NCBI GenBank assembly: GCA_016185705.1
Contig: JACPMZ010000009.1
Coordinates: 1 to 64,000 of the forward strand
Source: Candidatus Woesearchaeota archaeon
GTDB lineage: Archaea; Nanobdellota; Nanobdellia; Woesearchaeales; UBA10216
Direction of reading: 5' to 3'
DNA: 64,000 nt
Position 1 is the first letter of the stretch. Each line of letters begins with the position of its first letter. Under the pieces are notes generated by a model. The model was given only the letters and a program-made list of their open reading frames with translations, was not told where the DNA came from and did not search any database. This document shows positions 24,253-32,553 of the stretch, piece after piece. The position numbers and the translations under genes are program-made.

Positions 24253-26001
24253 ATGAATAATAAGATTGTATTGCTGCTACTGCTGGTTTCTGCAGTTGTT
24301 TTCATTCCTGTCCTTGCATCGCTGGGCAACTGGGGCTTGTACGACTGGGACCAGCATTTTTTCTACAATGAGGCAGCAAGGACTGCCATTCTTGACTACG
24401 GCCAGTTTCCGCTGTGGAACGCGCATTACTGCGGCGGGACTCCGCTGCTGGCTAATCCGCAGTCCGGCTTTCTCTCGCCGTTTTTCCTGTTTGTGCTGCT
24501 TTTCGGCGCTGTTGCAGGGCTTAAGCTGCAGGCCCTGTTCTACATGATTCTTGGTCTTTTGGGCACTTTTCTGGCTGCAAGGAAGCTTGGCAGCAGCAGC
24601 GTGTCTTCAGCATTGGCAGCGGTTATTTTCATGCTGAGCAGCTGGTTTGCAGCCAGGGTGGTTGTTGGCCACACCACGTTTTTTCCTTTTGCGCTGCTGC
24701 CGTGGGCATTTTATTTCTACCTTAAGTCGCTGGCTGCATGGAAATGGCTTATGGCTGCAGCCGCAGTCTTGGCTGTCATGTTCCTGAGCGGCGGGCTGTA
24801 TGCGCTGTACGCATCTGTTCTGCTGCTCGCCAGCCATTCTGCGCTTACAGCTGCAGAAAAAAGGCAGCTGAGGCCCTTGCTCCTGGCAGCTGCAATTTTC
24901 ATTGTCTTCCTCGGTTTGGCAGCCGTAAAGCTCCTTCCCATGATTGAGCTGGTTTCTGATATTCCCCCGCCTGAGGATGTTCAGCTTACCGGCTTTGGCA
25001 TGGCTGCAAGGGCGTTGTTCCATCCTTTTCAGGGAATAGCTGAAAACGATTTACGCCTTAATCCCGGGCTGGTTACCGGTGCTGCCATGCTCCGCGGCGA
25101 AATACCATGGGGCTGGCACGAATACTCTGCTTATGTCGGCGTCATATCTTTTTTACTGGCGGTTATTTCAGCTGTAAATTATAGGAGAAACTGGAAGCTG
25201 CAGCTGATTGCAGCATTTTTCTTTTTGCTCAGCCTGGGCCATCTGCTGCCGCTTTGGCCCCTGCTAAGGAATCTGCCTTTTTTCAGCGCCCTTCACGGCC
25301 CGTCGCGGTTTATTATTCCGTTTACATTCATGATTGCGCTTCTTGCTGCGCAGTCATTGACATCTCTGCGCCTGCCGCGTAAGCAGCTGATTAGTTGCTT
25401 GCTGCTGGCAGTTGTTGCTGCCGAACTGCTTTTTGTTTCCTTGCCGCTGTTTTCCAGCGCTTTTCCATTAACGCCTCAGGCCGGTCTGCAAACAGGCAAT
25501 CCTGATTTCATCCAGTATTATGCCGCTGACCCTTACGTTTCGCAGTTTCCCAATCTGCTGCAAAACCTTGGCACTGTTAACTGCTGGGAGCGCATCCACC
25601 TTGCTCCGCGCGCAGCTCCGCAGTTCATTATAGACCGGCCAAACCCGGCTTTTATCGGCAACGCCTACATCGCAGAAACCAACCAGTCGTTTGATTTTGA
25701 TTATTTTTCGCCAAACAATATAAGGGTTAATCTGGAATCTGCCATAATCAACGATACAGCTGTTTTGGTAATCAACCAGAACTATTACGCAGGATGGAAA
25801 TCATCAAACAACAAGGCAAAATCATTTGGCGGATTGCTCGCAGCAGAAATCACAGCAGCTGATAAAAAAATTGAATTTTATTATCTGCCAAGAAGTTTTG
25901 TGTTAGGAGCTGTTATTTCTTTTGCCACTGCAGCTATTCTGCTTTTGCTTTTGCTAAAGCCTGGTTTAATAAGAAATGCATTGTTTCAGCCGCAGTCATA
26001 A
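24253..26001 (+). CDS. YfhO-like multi-pass membrane protein
   Basis: 582 residues with around a dozen hydrophobic helices and a C-terminal soluble part. An acidic first loop (GLYDWDQHFFYNEAARTA) and PLWNAHYCGGTPLLANPQSG match YfhO/GT-C-type transferases that use lipid-linked sugars on the outer face. It follows the S-layer gene by 72 nt and converges with a second GT-C-like gene, overlapping it by 16 nt, so a role in glycosylating surface proteins is likely but not shown. Confidence 0.83.
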   Translation: MNNKIVLLLLLVSAVVFIPVLASLGNWGLYDWDQHFFYNEAARTAILDYGQFPLWNAHYCGGTPLLANPQSGFLSPFFLFVLLFGAVAGLKLQALFYMILGLLGTFLAARKLGSSSVSSALAAVIFMLSSWFAARVVVGHTTFFPFALLPWAFYFYLKSLAAWKWLMAAAAVLAVMFLSGGLYALYASVLLLASHSALTAAEKRQLRPLLLAAAIFIVFLGLAAVKLLPMIELVSDIPPPEDVQLTGFGMAARALFHPFQGIAENDLRLNPGLVTGAAMLRGEIPWGWHEYSAYVGVISFLLAVISAVNYRRNWKLQLIAAFFFLLSLGHLLPLWPLLRNLPFFSALHGPSRFIIPFTFMIALLAAQSLTSLRLPRKQLISCLLLAVVAAELLFVSLPLFSSAFPLTPQAGLQTGNPDFIQYYAADPYVSQFPNLLQNLGTVNCWERIHLAPRAAPQFIIDRPNPAFIGNAYIAETNQSFDFDYFSPNNIRVNLESAIINDTAVLVINQNYYAGWKSSNNKAKSFGGLLAAEITAADKKIEFYYLPRSFVLGAVISFATAAILLLLLLKPGLIRNALFQPQS

Positions 26002-27386
26002 ATAATATACTCTTTCACTTTGCCGTTCCACGGCGTTTCAAACTCCTTCACTTCCTCGCATTCCTCCTCGAAAAAGTCCTTGAATTCCCGCAGCGTTCCA
26101 ACGCCGTAAGCTATTTTTATGTCATCTCCGAGGTCAAGTTTTCTGACGAGGAAATATCTCACATTATTGCGCAGCCCCTCAATCGCTTTTCCTGTATCCT
26201 CCAGTCCGCTCCTGAACCTCAAGTCGTTGCTGTCAGCGAAGTCAAGCGCAATCCCTCTTTCAGACAGCAGTGATATTAGCGGCGTGGTTGCGTCCTCGCC
26301 GAATATGAGTTCGTTTTCAGCAGAATTTTCCTTTATATATGCTGCTGCTTCCTGCGCAGCTTCAAAATCATAAGTGCTGTCTGCCGCAACATTGGCATAG
26401 CTGCTGTAGCTGGCAAATATTACAACTATCATGATGGCGCCATATGCCAATGTTTTTCTCAGTCTGAACCTGTTCACAAAGCCGGTTATTCCCAATCCTG
26501 CCAGTATCGCAAGGTAAGGCGCCATGTTCAGGAAGTAGTAGTCAAATACAGTGTTCATGTAAAAGAACAAAGCTGCATAAAGCGTTACTATTATTGCCGG
26601 CACAAAAACTCCTCTGCTGAGCTTTTTCGCGGCAAATACGGAAGTTAAGGCAGCTGCCAGCAGCAGCCAGTTCCTCATTATAACCCTGGAAATCACGCTT
26701 CCTGCGTCAAGCACGCCTTCCGGCTTCAGCAGATTATAGGTTATTGTTTGCGTAAAGTAAGCGCCTTCGGACATAACCAGGAAAAAAGCGTTCACTGGCA
26801 CTGCTATTATCAGAAATCCTTTCATAAACCTGATAAATTCCCTTATGTTTCTCAGCAGCAGCCATGCGCTTATTGCAGCAGCAGGCATCAGGGCAAGCAG
26901 CCCTGTTATTGTTCCAAGCCCGAACATTATCCCGCTCGCCATACTCCTCTTTTTGTAAAAATAATAGAACCCTGCTGCAGAAAACATCATCACAAACTCT
27001 GTTCCGGTCGGATAGCTCGTGAACAGAAGTATTGCATGCGTGAAAAAGAACAGCAGCGTTCCGGTTGCAGCTGCGATTTCTGACTTTTCCTTCAGCGTTT
27101 TGAAAACAAAAACCGCAGCTATGACTGCTGCGCCTGCAGAAAGCATTTTGAGAATGGCGAGATTAAACCCAAACAGCATAAACACGGCAGCATACAGGTA
27201 AATCTGCAGCGGAGGATGCGCAAAAAAGAAGTCCTTGTACGGCATTCTGCCTTCGCTGGCGAGCTGCCCCATCTTGTAGTAAGTGTTTTCGTCGCTTGCA
27301 GAATATTCTATCATGCTGATTTTCAGGCCGAGAAATATTATTGCCGCTGCTATAAACACAACCCAGCTTATGCGTTTGGTTTTCAT
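25986..27386 (-). CDS. GT39/ArnT-like glycosyltransferase family membrane protein
   Basis: 466 residues. After the first helix comes SASDENTYYKMGQLASEGRM with PYKDFFFAHPPLQIYLYA, the acidic-loop and HPP pattern of the PMT_2/RgtA group. About ten hydrophobic helices then lead to a short cytosolic or external domain. Such enzymes move a sugar from a polyprenyl phosphate to a protein or lipid. Context beside the S-layer gene favours surface glycosylation. Confidence 0.85.
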   Translation of the reverse strand: MKTKRISWVVFIAAAIIFLGLKISMIEYSASDENTYYKMGQLASEGRMPYKDFFFAHPPLQIYLYAAVFMLFGFNLAILKMLSAGAAVIAAVFVFKTLKEKSEIAAATGTLLFFFTHAILLFTSYPTGTEFVMMFSAAGFYYFYKKRSMASGIMFGLGTITGLLALMPAAAISAWLLLRNIREFIRFMKGFLIIAVPVNAFFLVMSEGAYFTQTITYNLLKPEGVLDAGSVISRVIMRNWLLLAAALTSVFAAKKLSRGVFVPAIIVTLYAALFFYMNTVFDYYFLNMAPYLAILAGLGITGFVNRFRLRKTLAYGAIMIVVIFASYSSYANVAADSTYDFEAAQEAAAYIKENSAENELIFGEDATTPLISLLSERGIALDFADSNDLRFRSGLEDTGKAIEGLRNNVRYFLVRKLDLGDDIKIAYGVGTLREFKDFFEEECEEVKEFETPWNGKVKEYIIYDCG

Positions 27387-27539
27387 CTTAGGAGTCTTTC
27401 AATAATTTGTTTATTTCTTCCATAAGCGAATCACTTCTTTTTTTATTGTCGGTAATCAATAAGTTGAATATTTGGCGTTTTTATCCGCGATTTATTGTCA
27501 GATGTTCAATAAAGCGAATATTCTTTGGGGATTGGCGCT

Positions 27540-28757
27540 TTAAACCATCTTCCCAAAAAATATGTTGTGCTTGTCGCTGGTAATCTTTATTCTTGCTTTT
27601 TTATTGTTAACCGCATTTTCCGCGTAGTCAGTTACCGTAATGTTTCTGTCCATCGCAGCAGCTATTGCTTCGCCCTTGTACCTTCCGCCGCATTTGATAA
27701 CCGCTTCAATTATCTGCCCCTTCCTGAACGGCTTCGGCAGCGGCTTGGTCTTTGTTATTCCAAAATCCTTCTCGTCATAAATGAGCTTGAAATCATTTTC
27801 TTCCTCCAGTTTTTTAAGCTTTTCATAAAACTGCTCCCACGGCATCTGCTTCGCGTTCATCGGAGTCCTTCCCCTGTCATAATGCAGGAAATTCTGAATC
27901 CCTACTTTTGCGCCTATTTTTTTGGCAAACTTCACTATCAAATCCAGTTCGCCGTCATTGTATCCGGGAACAAATACGGGCGCAAGCATCACTTCCAGCT
28001 TCTTGGCAGCATACTCGCATATTTTTTTGACGTGCGCAACGTCATATTTTCCGTGACCCTCCAGTATCTTTGCCATTTTGTCGCTTACTGCATTCAGGGA
28101 AACATTCAGCCTTGTCAGCCCCGCTGCTGCTAATTTATCCACGTATTTTTCATCAATCAAAGTGCAATTGGTAATCAGGGAAACGCTTTTCACATTCCTT
28201 ATCTGCCTCAAATCTTTTATTAATTCATGCATCGGCTTGTAAATGGTCGGCTCGCCGTGCGCATTGATGGTGATGTGGACGCTGCAATCCTTGCTTTCAG
28301 CAACCTTTCGCGTCTCCTCAGCCAGATAGTCCTTGTCAATCACCAGTTCACTTACTTTCTTTGTCATCAATCCTTCATCGACAGAGCAGAAGATGCAGTT
28401 CATGTTGCATCCTGTTACCGGCTTGATTTCCAGCATGTTGCTGTTCCTGTCCACTATGCCGAATGCTCCGCTGCCAATCAGCGGCAGCCCAAAATACTTG
28501 TTTACATAGACTGTCGGCTTTCCTGTTACGCTGCTCGTGAGGTTTTCAAATCCTTTGTCTAAGATGCTGTTCAGTTTCCCGCGGGCTTCTTTTTCTTTAA
28601 GACTGGGAAAACTGATGGTATTGGCGGCAGCAGTAAAGTCGCCTGCTGCTTCTAATTCATCCTTGCCTACATCAAAATAAAAATTATCAAGAAATTTAAA
28701 CCTGACTTTGTCTCCATTCTCCTCAAACTGCAAATCCTGAAATACGAGCTGCGCCAT
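27540..28757 (-). CDS. archaeal radical SAM protein
   Basis: 405 residues. The iron-sulfur motif is CNMNCIFC (CxxxCxxC) near residue 135 in EIKPVTGCNMNCIFCSVDEG, followed by GEPTIYKPMHELIKDLRQI and a TIM-barrel-like body. The C-terminal 70 residues (FRKGQIIEAVIKCGGRYKGE to KIRI-like ARIKITSDKHNIFFG) resemble a TRAM-type RNA-binding domain, suggesting an RNA substrate. Single gene, no partner to identify the reaction. Confidence 0.88.
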   Translation of the reverse strand: MAQLVFQDLQFEENGDKVRFKFLDNFYFDVGKDELEAAGDFTAAANTISFPSLKEKEARGKLNSILDKGFENLTSSVTGKPTVYVNKYFGLPLIGSGAFGIVDRNSNMLEIKPVTGCNMNCIFCSVDEGLMTKKVSELVIDKDYLAEETRKVAESKDCSVHITINAHGEPTIYKPMHELIKDLRQIRNVKSVSLITNCTLIDEKYVDKLAAAGLTRLNVSLNAVSDKMAKILEGHGKYDVAHVKKICEYAAKKLEVMLAPVFVPGYNDGELDLIVKFAKKIGAKVGIQNFLHYDRGRTPMNAKQMPWEQFYEKLKKLEEENDFKLIYDEKDFGITKTKPLPKPFRKGQIIEAVIKCGGRYKGEAIAAAMDRNITVTDYAENAVNNKKARIKITSDKHNIFFGKMV

Positions 28758-28831
28758 GTGATTTAGCGATGTTGCGGCAGTTATAAAGATTTCCTGAAAA
28801 GCTTTTATACTTGTAAATTAATTTGCTTTAG

Positions 28832-29032
28832 ATGTATATTATAACAACGAGAAGCAAAAAGGCTAAAAACAATATAATTCTTATCTTGAGGACAAGGTCT
28901 TGATTAAATTAGAAAGGTTGAAGGCGGATCCACGAAAAGATTAGATGCTCATCAGCTTAAAGGAAAGTTGAAAGGTTTGTGGAGCTGTTCTCTTGGTGCA
29001 GATATCAGACTGCTGTATGAGATTGATGACGC
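28832..29032 (+). pseudogene. decayed RelE/HigB-type toxin cut by a MITE
   Basis: Pieces of a RelE-like toxin in shifting frames: MYIITTRSKKAKNN, then EDKVLIKLERLKADPRK, then RLDAHQLKGKLKGLWSCSLG and ADIRLLYEIDD. At least two frameshifts separate them. The family's final part (usually GTHDxVY) is missing, because a MITE starts right after YEIDD. A TATA-like box (GCTTTTATAC at 28800) remains 27 nt before the old ATG. No antitoxin is seen. Confidence 0.82.
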
Positions 29033-29174
29033 GGTAATGTCAAGTTGTGTGTCCTGCAATCCTGAGCTTGCCGATGCCTGCTTGGCTGATTTTTTTCTCC
29101 CCCTTATTTTTCAAGGGGTGGAGAAAAAAATCAGAGCAGTGTGCGACTGTTTTGCCACTTAACTTGAAATTACC
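29033..29174 (+). mobile_element. MITE-like element, short copy
   Basis: 142 bp bounded by GGTAATGTCAAGTT and AACTTGAAATTACC. Nearly identical to the copy at 42011-42154. Central hairpin GCTGATTTTTTTCTCCCCCTT paired with AAGGGG...GAGAAAAAAATCAG. No target duplication is visible, so one flank may have been lost when the adjacent toxin gene was truncated. Confidence 0.88.
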
Positions 29175-29233
29175 CTGTGTGTTTTCTGAAAAATGCATTT
29201 TCCGATACATTTTTAAATCATCCGGCTACTCCT

Positions 29234-29422
29234 ATGCCTATGCTTGAACGCGAAACAACGTCAAAGTTTGTAAAGGTCAGATGCACCAAATGCAAGAACG
29301 AGCAGATTATTTTCGGTAAGGTAAGCACGGTGGTTGACTGCCTTGTTTGCGGCAAAAACGCTGCTGAGCCGACTGGCGGCAAGTCAAGGATTAAGTCAAG
29401 GGTTTTAGAGGTTTTGGAATAA
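29234..29422 (+). CDS. ribosomal protein S27e
   Basis: 62 residues from ATG 29234 (or 29240). Zinc ribbon CTKC...CLVC with SKFVKVRC, NEQIIFGKVSTVVDCLVCGK and AEPTGGKSRI, all typical of S27e. The TATA-like box TTTTTAAATC lies about 24 nt upstream, only 35 nt beyond the MITE end, so the element came close to disrupting this promoter. First gene of the rps27e-eif2a-nop10-PAC2 cluster. Confidence 0.95.
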   Translation: MPMLERETTSKFVKVRCTKCKNEQIIFGKVSTVVDCLVCGKNAAEPTGGKSRIKSRVLEVLE

Positions 29423-29449
29423 AATTTATCAGCTTCGCGCGCAGTTATC

Positions 29450-29506
29450 CCCGTTTCCTTTCTTCCTCCCCCTGACTTTTTAAGGCGGAGGAAAAAAGGA
29501 AACTGG
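29450..29506. repeat. dispersed palindrome, pyrimidine-arm family
   Basis: CCCGTTTCCTTTCTTCCTCC pairs with GGCGGAGGAAAAAAGGAAAC. It lies in the gap between rps27e and the aIF2-alpha gene and would be transcribed with them. Confidence 0.8.
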
Positions 29507-29547
29507 TGGAGAAAGGAACGCTGCATCGCGTTTTCACTAATTAAAAA

Positions 29548-30315
29548 ATGCCACCCGCCAACTTTCCCGACGAAGGAGAACTTGTCAAGTGTACTGTCAC
29601 TTCTGTCCAGAGCCATTCTGTTTTTGTGCGCATGGAGGAATACGGCATTAACGGCATGATTCACATCTCTGAGGTTGCGCCTGGCCGCATCCGCAACATT
29701 CGGGACTATGTGGTGGAAGGCAAGTCAGTGATTTGCAAAGTTCTTCGCGTTAACCCTGAGCGTGGCCACGTTGATTTGTCTCTGCGCAGAGTTTCCGACA
29801 GCCAGCGCCGCAATAAGATTGACGAGCTCAAGAAGGAAAGTCTCGCAAGGAAGCTTGTGGACGTTGTTGCTTCCAACCTTAATATGGATTCCGGCAAGCT
29901 TTTTGCACATATTTCGGAAAAAATTCATCAAAACTTTTTTTTGGTGTTTGAGTGCTTCGCAGAGATTGCACGCGGCAATTTTTCCGTTTCTGAGCTGGAG
30001 CTGCCAAAAAATGTGTCTGATGAGCTTAAGAAAGTCATTGCAGACCGCTTGAAGCCTGAGGTGTATGTTTCAAGGGGCAAATTAAAGCTTCAGAGTTTTG
30101 CTCCTGACGGGGTCAAAATAATAAAGTCTTCCCTTAAGAAAGCTGCGGATTCCGGTGCTGCTGTCGCATACTTGGGCGGCGGCAAATATTCCGTTGCCTG
30201 CGAGGCTTCTGACTACAAAAAAGCCGAGGCAGCGCTTAAAAAGTCAGTTGATGCTGCTCTGGCCCACATAAAGTCCCATAAGGGCATGGGGGAGTTTGCC
30301 CAGGATAAGGATTAG
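29548..30315 (+). CDS. translation initiation factor aIF2 alpha subunit
   Basis: 255 residues. An N-terminal S1 domain (GELVKCTVTSVQSHSVFVRM, GMIHISEVAPGRIRNIRDYV, RVNPERGHVDLSLRRV) is followed by a helical domain and a C-terminal alpha/beta domain (AYLGGGKYSVACEASDYKKA). With beta and gamma subunits it brings initiator tRNA to the ribosome. Its place between S27e and Nop10 is conserved in archaea. Confidence 0.96.
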   Translation: MPPANFPDEGELVKCTVTSVQSHSVFVRMEEYGINGMIHISEVAPGRIRNIRDYVVEGKSVICKVLRVNPERGHVDLSLRRVSDSQRRNKIDELKKESLARKLVDVVASNLNMDSGKLFAHISEKIHQNFFLVFECFAEIARGNFSVSELELPKNVSDELKKVIADRLKPEVYVSRGKLKLQSFAPDGVKIIKSSLKKAADSGAAVAYLGGGKYSVACEASDYKKAEAALKKSVDAALAHIKSHKGMGEFAQDKD

Positions 30316-30357
30316 CAAAGCGTAAATTATAAATACCTCGCCTCATTAATCTTCCTG

Positions 30358-30531
30358 ATGAAGCATATATTAAAGTGTGTTAAGTGCGCCAATTACACTC
30401 TTAACTCGCAGTGCAGCTGCGGCGGTGTTGCTTCAACTCCGAGGCCTGCCAAGTTCAGTCCTGAGGATAACTACGGCAGATACCGGCGTCTTGCCAAGGC
30501 CGCTGCGCTTAAGGAGAGGGGATTGCTATGA
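30358..30531 (+). CDS. H/ACA RNP protein Nop10
   Basis: 57 residues: MKHILKCVKCANYTLNSQCS with an archaeal zinc ribbon (CxxC...CxC), then TPRPAKFSPEDNYGRYRRLA and an Arg/Lys-rich helix. Nop10 braces Cbf5 (18238) in pseudouridylation complexes. A TATA-like box (TTATAAATACC at 30327) lies about 27 nt before the ATG. Its stop overlaps the PAC2 start in an ATGA. Confidence 0.95.
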   Translation: MKHILKCVKCANYTLNSQCSCGGVASTPRPAKFSPEDNYGRYRRLAKAAALKERGLL

Positions 30532-31307
30532 ACATGTGGAAACTTATCAAGACTGCTAAAGTTCCTAAACTGAACAGCCCTGTTTTGATTGAGGGGCTGC
30601 CTGGCATAGGGAATGTTGGCAAGGTTTCTGTTGATTTTATGGTTGATGAGCTGAAGGCCGAGAAGATTTATGAAATGACTTCTAACTCCATGCCTCACTC
30701 AGTGTTTGTAAATGAGCAGAATCTGGTTGAGTTGCCTGTCATTTCTGTCTATTACAAGAAATTTAAGAACAGGGATATTCTGTTTGTCGCTGGCGATGCG
30801 CAGCCAATTGACGAGGCTTCCTCTTACGAATTTTCTTATGCAGTGCTTGATTTGCTGAAGCAGTTTAAGGGAAAAGACATTATTACTCTGGGCGGTATTG
30901 GTTTGCCTGCTATTCCCAAGAAGCCAAAAGTGTACTGCACCGGCACTTCAAAGGCGTTCATTGAGTCTTACAGCAGGGATACGTCTGCGATTCCAAATCT
31001 TTATGGAGTTGTCGGCCCGATTATCGGCGTTTCCGGCCTGCTCCTCGGGCTTGCGAAGCGCGAGAACATGAACGGCGTTTCCTTTTTGGCTGAAACATAC
31101 GGCCATCCAATGTATTTAGGCATTCGCGGAGCCAGGGAAATTGTTAAGATTCTTAACAAGAAGCTCTCGCTCGGAATAAACATTAAGGAGCTTGATTTGG
31201 AGATTGACGAGCTGGAAGAGGAAGCTGTCCGCAATTCAAAGGCAGCCCTGGAAAAAGCCGCCCGCGGCATGCCCGCAGCGCAGCACGATGCCTCTTATAT
31301 TGGCTGA
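30528..31307 (+). CDS. PAC2 family protein (proteasome assembly chaperone-like)
   Basis: 259 residues with PAC2 motifs: LIEGLPGIGNVGKVSVDFMV near residue 18, GDAQPIDEASSYEFSYAVLD, TLGGIGLPAIPKKPKVYCTG and GPIIGVSGLLLGLAKRENM. The archaeal family is linked by homology to 20S proteasome assembly chaperones. Translationally coupled to nop10. Its TGA stop lies in the first bases of a fragment homologous to the gpm 3' end (31303 onward), so its own end may have been changed by that recombination. Confidence 0.93.
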   Translation: MNMWKLIKTAKVPKLNSPVLIEGLPGIGNVGKVSVDFMVDELKAEKIYEMTSNSMPHSVFVNEQNLVELPVISVYYKKFKNRDILFVAGDAQPIDEASSYEFSYAVLDLLKQFKGKDIITLGGIGLPAIPKKPKVYCTGTSKAFIESYSRDTSAIPNLYGVVGPIIGVSGLLLGLAKRENMNGVSFLAETYGHPMYLGIRGAREIVKILNKKLSLGINIKELDLEIDELEEEAVRNSKAALEKAARGMPAAQHDASYIG

Positions 31308-31457
31308 GGCATTACTACATTGGCAGCAGTAAAGAGATAGCTAAAAGAACTCGCGCTGTTGTGCGGCAGGGCAGGGCGAAATGAGGTTTATTGCGTTTAT
31401 TTTGCTGCCTTTTCTGGTGCTCTTTGAGTTTGCATTCCCGTATAATCAGTGCTTCAA
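31303..31457 (+). pseudogene. second copy of the gpm 3' end and downstream DNA
   Basis: Reads [20 protein letters not shown] then RQGRAK and a stop, against [20 protein letters not shown] then QQGKAK at the end of gpm (34515-34596). Similarity continues past the stop: GGTTTATTGCGTTTATTTTG and TTTGCATTC...CGTATAATC are shared to about 34670. It lies 33 nt before the end of the vapC gene. Confidence 0.92.
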
Positions 31458-31489
31458 ATTCCTTGTCAACTATGAGTGCCCTCGCAATT

Positions 31490-31900
31490 TCACTTCTTAA
31501 GTTCATTCTTTAAGTCTTCCGTAGAATATACTTTAACTCTGTCCTGTTGTTTTAACCTTTTATCATTAGACCAGAGAGCACACTTCAACTTTAAAGCAAG
31601 AGCTAGATACATCACATCTTTTTCATCTGGAGAAACTTTTTCAGCTTCTCCGATAAACTTAGAATATTCTTCTTTTGGAACAACTGTGATGATGTCCTTC
31701 AGCATGTGCATAATTTGGATGAATTCTTCTCTTGTTCTTGATGTTTTCTTCAGCATTAAATCTTCATATTTCAGAAATTCTTCAATAACAAATTCCGGAG
31801 CGCTTGGAATAATGCTTTCTTCAGATATAATTTCTGCAGTCAAGCTATTTTTAATCAAGGCAGAAAAGAGCACATTTGCATCAATTACTAAGCTAATCAT
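31490..31900 (-). CDS. PIN-domain toxin (VapC-like)
   Basis: 136 residues with the PIN acidic residues: LVIDANVLFSAL at the start, FVIEEFLKYEDLML, PDEKDVMYLALALKLKCALW and SNDKRLK near the end. A metal-dependent RNase that would target tRNA or rRNA when free of antitoxin. It overlaps its antitoxin gene by 4 nt (ATGA), the usual coupling. Confidence 0.9.
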   Translation of the reverse strand: MISLVIDANVLFSALIKNSLTAEIISEESIIPSAPEFVIEEFLKYEDLMLKKTSRTREEFIQIMHMLKDIITVVPKEEYSKFIGEAEKVSPDEKDVMYLALALKLKCALWSNDKRLKQQDRVKVYSTEDLKNELKK

Positions 31901-32121
31901 CTTGCCCTATGTTTTTTCATGGCTTTCTCGCTAACTTGCCTGCCTAACTCAAGGGCTTCCTCCTCAGTTAAAGTGCTGTCTTTTGTAAATTCTTTAAACT
32001 TTTCCAGCATTAAGAGTTTCCTTTTTATTGCTTCCCTAGCCACTGCACTCCAATTTATATCTTGGAATATGCCCATCTCTTGTTTCATTTCTTGTGGAAT
32101 TGATAAAGTTATGCTGACCAT
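31897..32121 (-). CDS. VapB-like antitoxin
   Basis: 74 residues: MVSITLSIPQEMKQEMGIFQ, then INWSAVAREAIKRKLLMLEK, a common archaeal antitoxin pattern with an N-terminal strand and AREAI helix, and a charged tail. A GGAGGT ribosome site precedes the ATG. Upstream, TACGTTTA occurs twice (32140 and 32159) around a TTTAAAAT box, a possible autoregulatory site. Confidence 0.86.
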   Translation of the reverse strand: MVSITLSIPQEMKQEMGIFQDINWSAVAREAIKRKLLMLEKFKEFTKDSTLTEEEALELGRQVSEKAMKKHRAR

Positions 32122-32303
32122 TTTTTACCTCCAATATATTACGTTTATTATTTAAAATACGTTTAGATATTTAAAACTTTCTTTTAAGGAAATTGCGGGG
32201 CTCTGAAACCTATAATATAACGCTTCGTGGACAGCCTTCGCTACATTCGGGCAACTTCGCTTAACCGCACATGTTATAGCAAATCGCATAAATAATGGAA
32301 CTG

Positions 32304-32500
32304 TCAAAAACAAAGTTTTTGAGCACTCAGAATTCCACGTTTGGAATTCTGTTGTGTCAAAACCACACGCTGTGGGTTCATCAGAAATCCTTCGGATTTC
32401 TGAGTGCTCAGAAACCTTTGGCCTCAGAAGCTAATGCTTCTGATGGTGCTCAGGAACTTGTTCCTGACATTTCTGACATCAGCCCGCAGTGGTTTTGACA
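32304..32500. repeat. palindrome array C
   Basis: Units: TCAAAAACAAAGTTTTTGA (32304, identical to one in array B), CAGAATTCC...GGAATTCTG (32328-32351), CAGAAATCC-TTC-GGATTTCTG (32382-32402), CAGAAGC-TAAT-GCTTCTG (32425-32442) and TCAGGAACTTGTTCCTGA (32450-32467), enclosed by TCAAAACCAC (32358) and GTGGTTTTGA (32490). The reverse complement of 32400-32500 matches 17601-17630 and 17779-17851 of array B closely. Lies between VapB and the enolase promoter. Confidence 0.9.
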
Positions 32501-32520
32501 AGATGGATTCTGTTGAGTAA

Positions 32521-32531
32521 AGCTTTTAAAC
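32521..32531 (+). promoter_or_regulatory. TATA box of enolase
   Basis: AGCTTTTAAAC about 27 nt before the enolase ATG at 32554, implying a leaderless mRNA. Confidence 0.6.
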
Positions 32532-32553
32532 TTCTTTAGTCCTTGTTAGCTGC

